Part shown: positions 62,811-64,000 of the stretch, in pieces
Numbering within the stretch: the first letter of the stretch is position 1
Layout of the letters: each line of letters starts with the position of its first letter
Origin: Phyllobacterium zundukense
Lineage (GTDB): Bacteria > Pseudomonadota > Alphaproteobacteria > Rhizobiales > Rhizobiaceae
Length of the DNA: 64,000 nucleotides
Direction of reading: 5' to 3'
Assembly: GCF_025452195.1 (NCBI RefSeq)
Contig: NZ_CP104969.1
Location: forward strand, 1-64,000
Made by a program: the position numbers and the translations under genes
The notes under the pieces: model-generated
Databases searched by the model: none
Seen by the model: only the letters and a program-made list of their open reading frames with translations
What the model was told of the DNA's origin: nothing

Positions 62811-63797
62811 ATGCCCGATACCGCCCGACCGCAGAAAGGTGCCGCCGTCGAGGCGCGGGGCCTCAGCAAACATTTTGGGGATGTCCGTGCTGTCGATGGT
62901 ATTGATCTCGATGTGCCGCGCGGCATGATCTTCGGCATTCTTGGTCCGAACGGTGCCGGCAAGACCACGTTGCTGCGCATGCTGGCGACGCTGCTGCCTC
63001 CCGATGCAGGCTCTGCCAGGGTCCTTGGATACGACCTGGCGAAATCTCCTCACGATGTTCGCGCTTCGATCGCCATGACCGGACAATTCGCTTCACTCGA
63101 CGAGGATTTGACAGGGCGCGAAAACCTGATCTTGCTGGCTCGCCTCTGGGGCTTTCGTGGCCAGTCAGCGAAAAAGCGCGCCGATGACCTGTTGACTGCT
63201 TTCGATCTTGCTGACGCTTCTGCCAAACAGGTGAAGGATTATTCCGGCGGCATGCGGCGCAGGCTGGATATCGCGGCCTCGCTCGTGGTCACGCCGGGCG
63301 TCTTGTTCCTCGACGAGCCGACGACCGGGCTCGACCCGATGGCGCGCAAGAGCGTCTGGCGCATGATCCGCTCACTCTCCGAGGCAGGCGTAACCATTCT
63401 TCTCACGACGCAATACCTGGAGGAAGCCGACCAGCTTGCAGCGCGCATCGCCGTGATCGATCACGGCAAGAAAATCGCGGAGGGTACGAGCCGTGAGCTC
63501 AAGGCGGCAACGGGGTCGGGCTTCCTGCATCTGACATTGGTCGATGCAACACGTAACGAGGAAGCCGAACGTCTACTGGAGGAAATAACCGGCAGCAAGG
63601 TGCAACGCAGTTCTGAAGGCGCGGCGCTGTCACTGATGGTTGATACGCCGCAAAACGCCAATCGGGGTCTGGCCGCATTGATCGATGCGAATATCGAACT
63701 TGCCGATTTCGCGATGGGCGCGCCCAGTCTCGACGAGGTGTTCTTCGCGCTTACTGGCCATATCCACGAGAAAGAGCCCGAGCGAGGAGAAGGCTGA
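62811..63797 (+). CDS. ABC transporter ATP-binding protein, DrrA family
   Basis: A 328-residue ATPase starting MPDTARPQKGAAVEARGLSKHFG with AAGGA in front. Walker A is GPNGAGKTTLL, the signature YSGGMRRRLDIAASL, Walker B GVLFLDEPTTGLDP, and a C-terminal domain of the daunorubicin-resistance type follows (ending near LDEVFFALTGH). It pairs with the membrane protein encoded next (TGATG overlap). Such pairs export drugs or lipid-like compounds; the substrate is unknown. Confidence 0.92.
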   Translation: MPDTARPQKGAAVEARGLSKHFGDVRAVDGIDLDVPRGMIFGILGPNGAGKTTLLRMLATLLPPDAGSARVLGYDLAKSPHDVRASIAMTGQFASLDEDLTGRENLILLARLWGFRGQSAKKRADDLLTAFDLADASAKQVKDYSGGMRRRLDIAASLVVTPGVLFLDEPTTGLDPMARKSVWRMIRSLSEAGVTILLTTQYLEEADQLAARIAVIDHGKKIAEGTSRELKAATGSGFLHLTLVDATRNEEAERLLEEITGSKVQRSSEGAALSLMVDTPQNANRGLAALIDANIELADFAMGAPSLDEVFFALTGHIHEKEPERGEG

Positions 63798-64000
63798 TGA
63801 CTGAACAGAGCACGACCACTTCGCTCATCTATGCGGAGCGTCCGCCCCAGCCTTCAGCGCTGTCCAATGCGCTCGTCTTTGGTTGGCGCGCCGTGTTGAA
63901 ATTCAAGCACGTCCCCGAGCAGCTCTTCGATCTGGTCATGACGCCGATCATGTTCACCCTATTGTTCACCTTCGTGTTCGGCGGAGCGCTTTCGGGTTCT
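63797..64000 (+). CDS. ABC-2 type permease (DrrB-like), 3' end outside window
   Basis: The first 68 codons, starting MTEQSTTTSLIYAERPPQP with the ATG overlapping the stop of the ATPase gene. A soluble start, then WRAVLKFKHVPEQLFDLVMTPI and a first membrane helix FTLLFTFVFGGAL, typical of the DrrB/ABC-2 permease N-terminus. It forms the membrane part of the exporter with the preceding ATPase. Confidence 0.85.
   Translation, partial: MTEQSTTTSLIYAERPPQPSALSNALVFGWRAVLKFKHVPEQLFDLVMTPIMFTLLFTFVFGGALSGS

Overview
The window reads as a chromosome, chromid or large-plasmid segment from a Hyphomicrobiales (Rhizobiales) alphaproteobacterium. Pointers are the LysR/IclR-controlled pca (beta-ketoadipate) genes in rhizobial style, a PrsD/PrsE type I exporter, an Irr-like iron box, a mosaic GC-rich intergenic repeat of rhizobial type, an LdtR-like MarR regulator and a VirB type IV secretion system. 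I cannot name the genus. No tRNA, rRNA or CRISPR array was seen.

Layout. (1) 1-3701: efeUOB ferrous iron uptake operon plus a second M75 (imelysin-like) periplasmic protein cut by the window edge, with an Irr-type inverted repeat upstream. (2) 4179-17270: aromatic acid catabolism. A five-gene HAAT (Liv-type) ABC transporter lies behind pcaDCHGB on the minus strand. pcaQ is divergent from pcaD, pcaR lies between, and pcaIJF is divergent from pcaR. Together they would import protocatechuate or a related acid and convert it to succinyl-CoA and acetyl-CoA. Three genes here (the solute-binding gene, pcaB, pcaI) carry one disabling lesion each. (3) 17294-43250: a long surface/extracellular polysaccharide region. 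It holds an AlgX/J-like acetylation protein with TPRs, a GH16 glycanase, two polysaccharide pyruvyl transferases, several GT2 and GT4 glycosyltransferases (some very large multidomain proteins), a methyltransferase, galE, a tail-anchored protein with a GWxxDP module, an RTX protein, the PrsDE exporter, and a MarR regulator with a perfect palindrome in front of it. No flippase, polymerase or priming transferase is visible, so the system is either incomplete here or works differently. (4) 43255-52323: a VirB T4SS in the unusual order B8-B9-B10-B11-B1-B2-B3-B4-lipoprotein-B6, without a recognisable VirB5, VirD4 or relaxase. (5) 52698-56831: a class III nucleotide cyclase, a complete IS1202/ISNCY-like insertion sequence with target duplication, and a solitary nucleotidyltransferase-fold protein. 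(6) 56885-61415: gcvTHP behind a tandem glycine riboswitch. (7) 61556-64000: a membrane-anchored class III cyclase and the start of a DrrAB-like ABC exporter.

The most useful single observation concerns sequence quality. Three frameshifts (solute-binding protein, pcaB, and the GT2-GT4 fusion) each fall on the same 9-mer GGATCTCGA, where one base too many is present. The repaired sequence would contain GACTC, a GANTC (CcrM) methylation site. The pcaI nonsense codon also replaces a would-be GATTC. This points to systematic base-calling error at methylated sites rather than four independent gene deaths. A fourth frameshift (the MarR gene) sits in a short G run.
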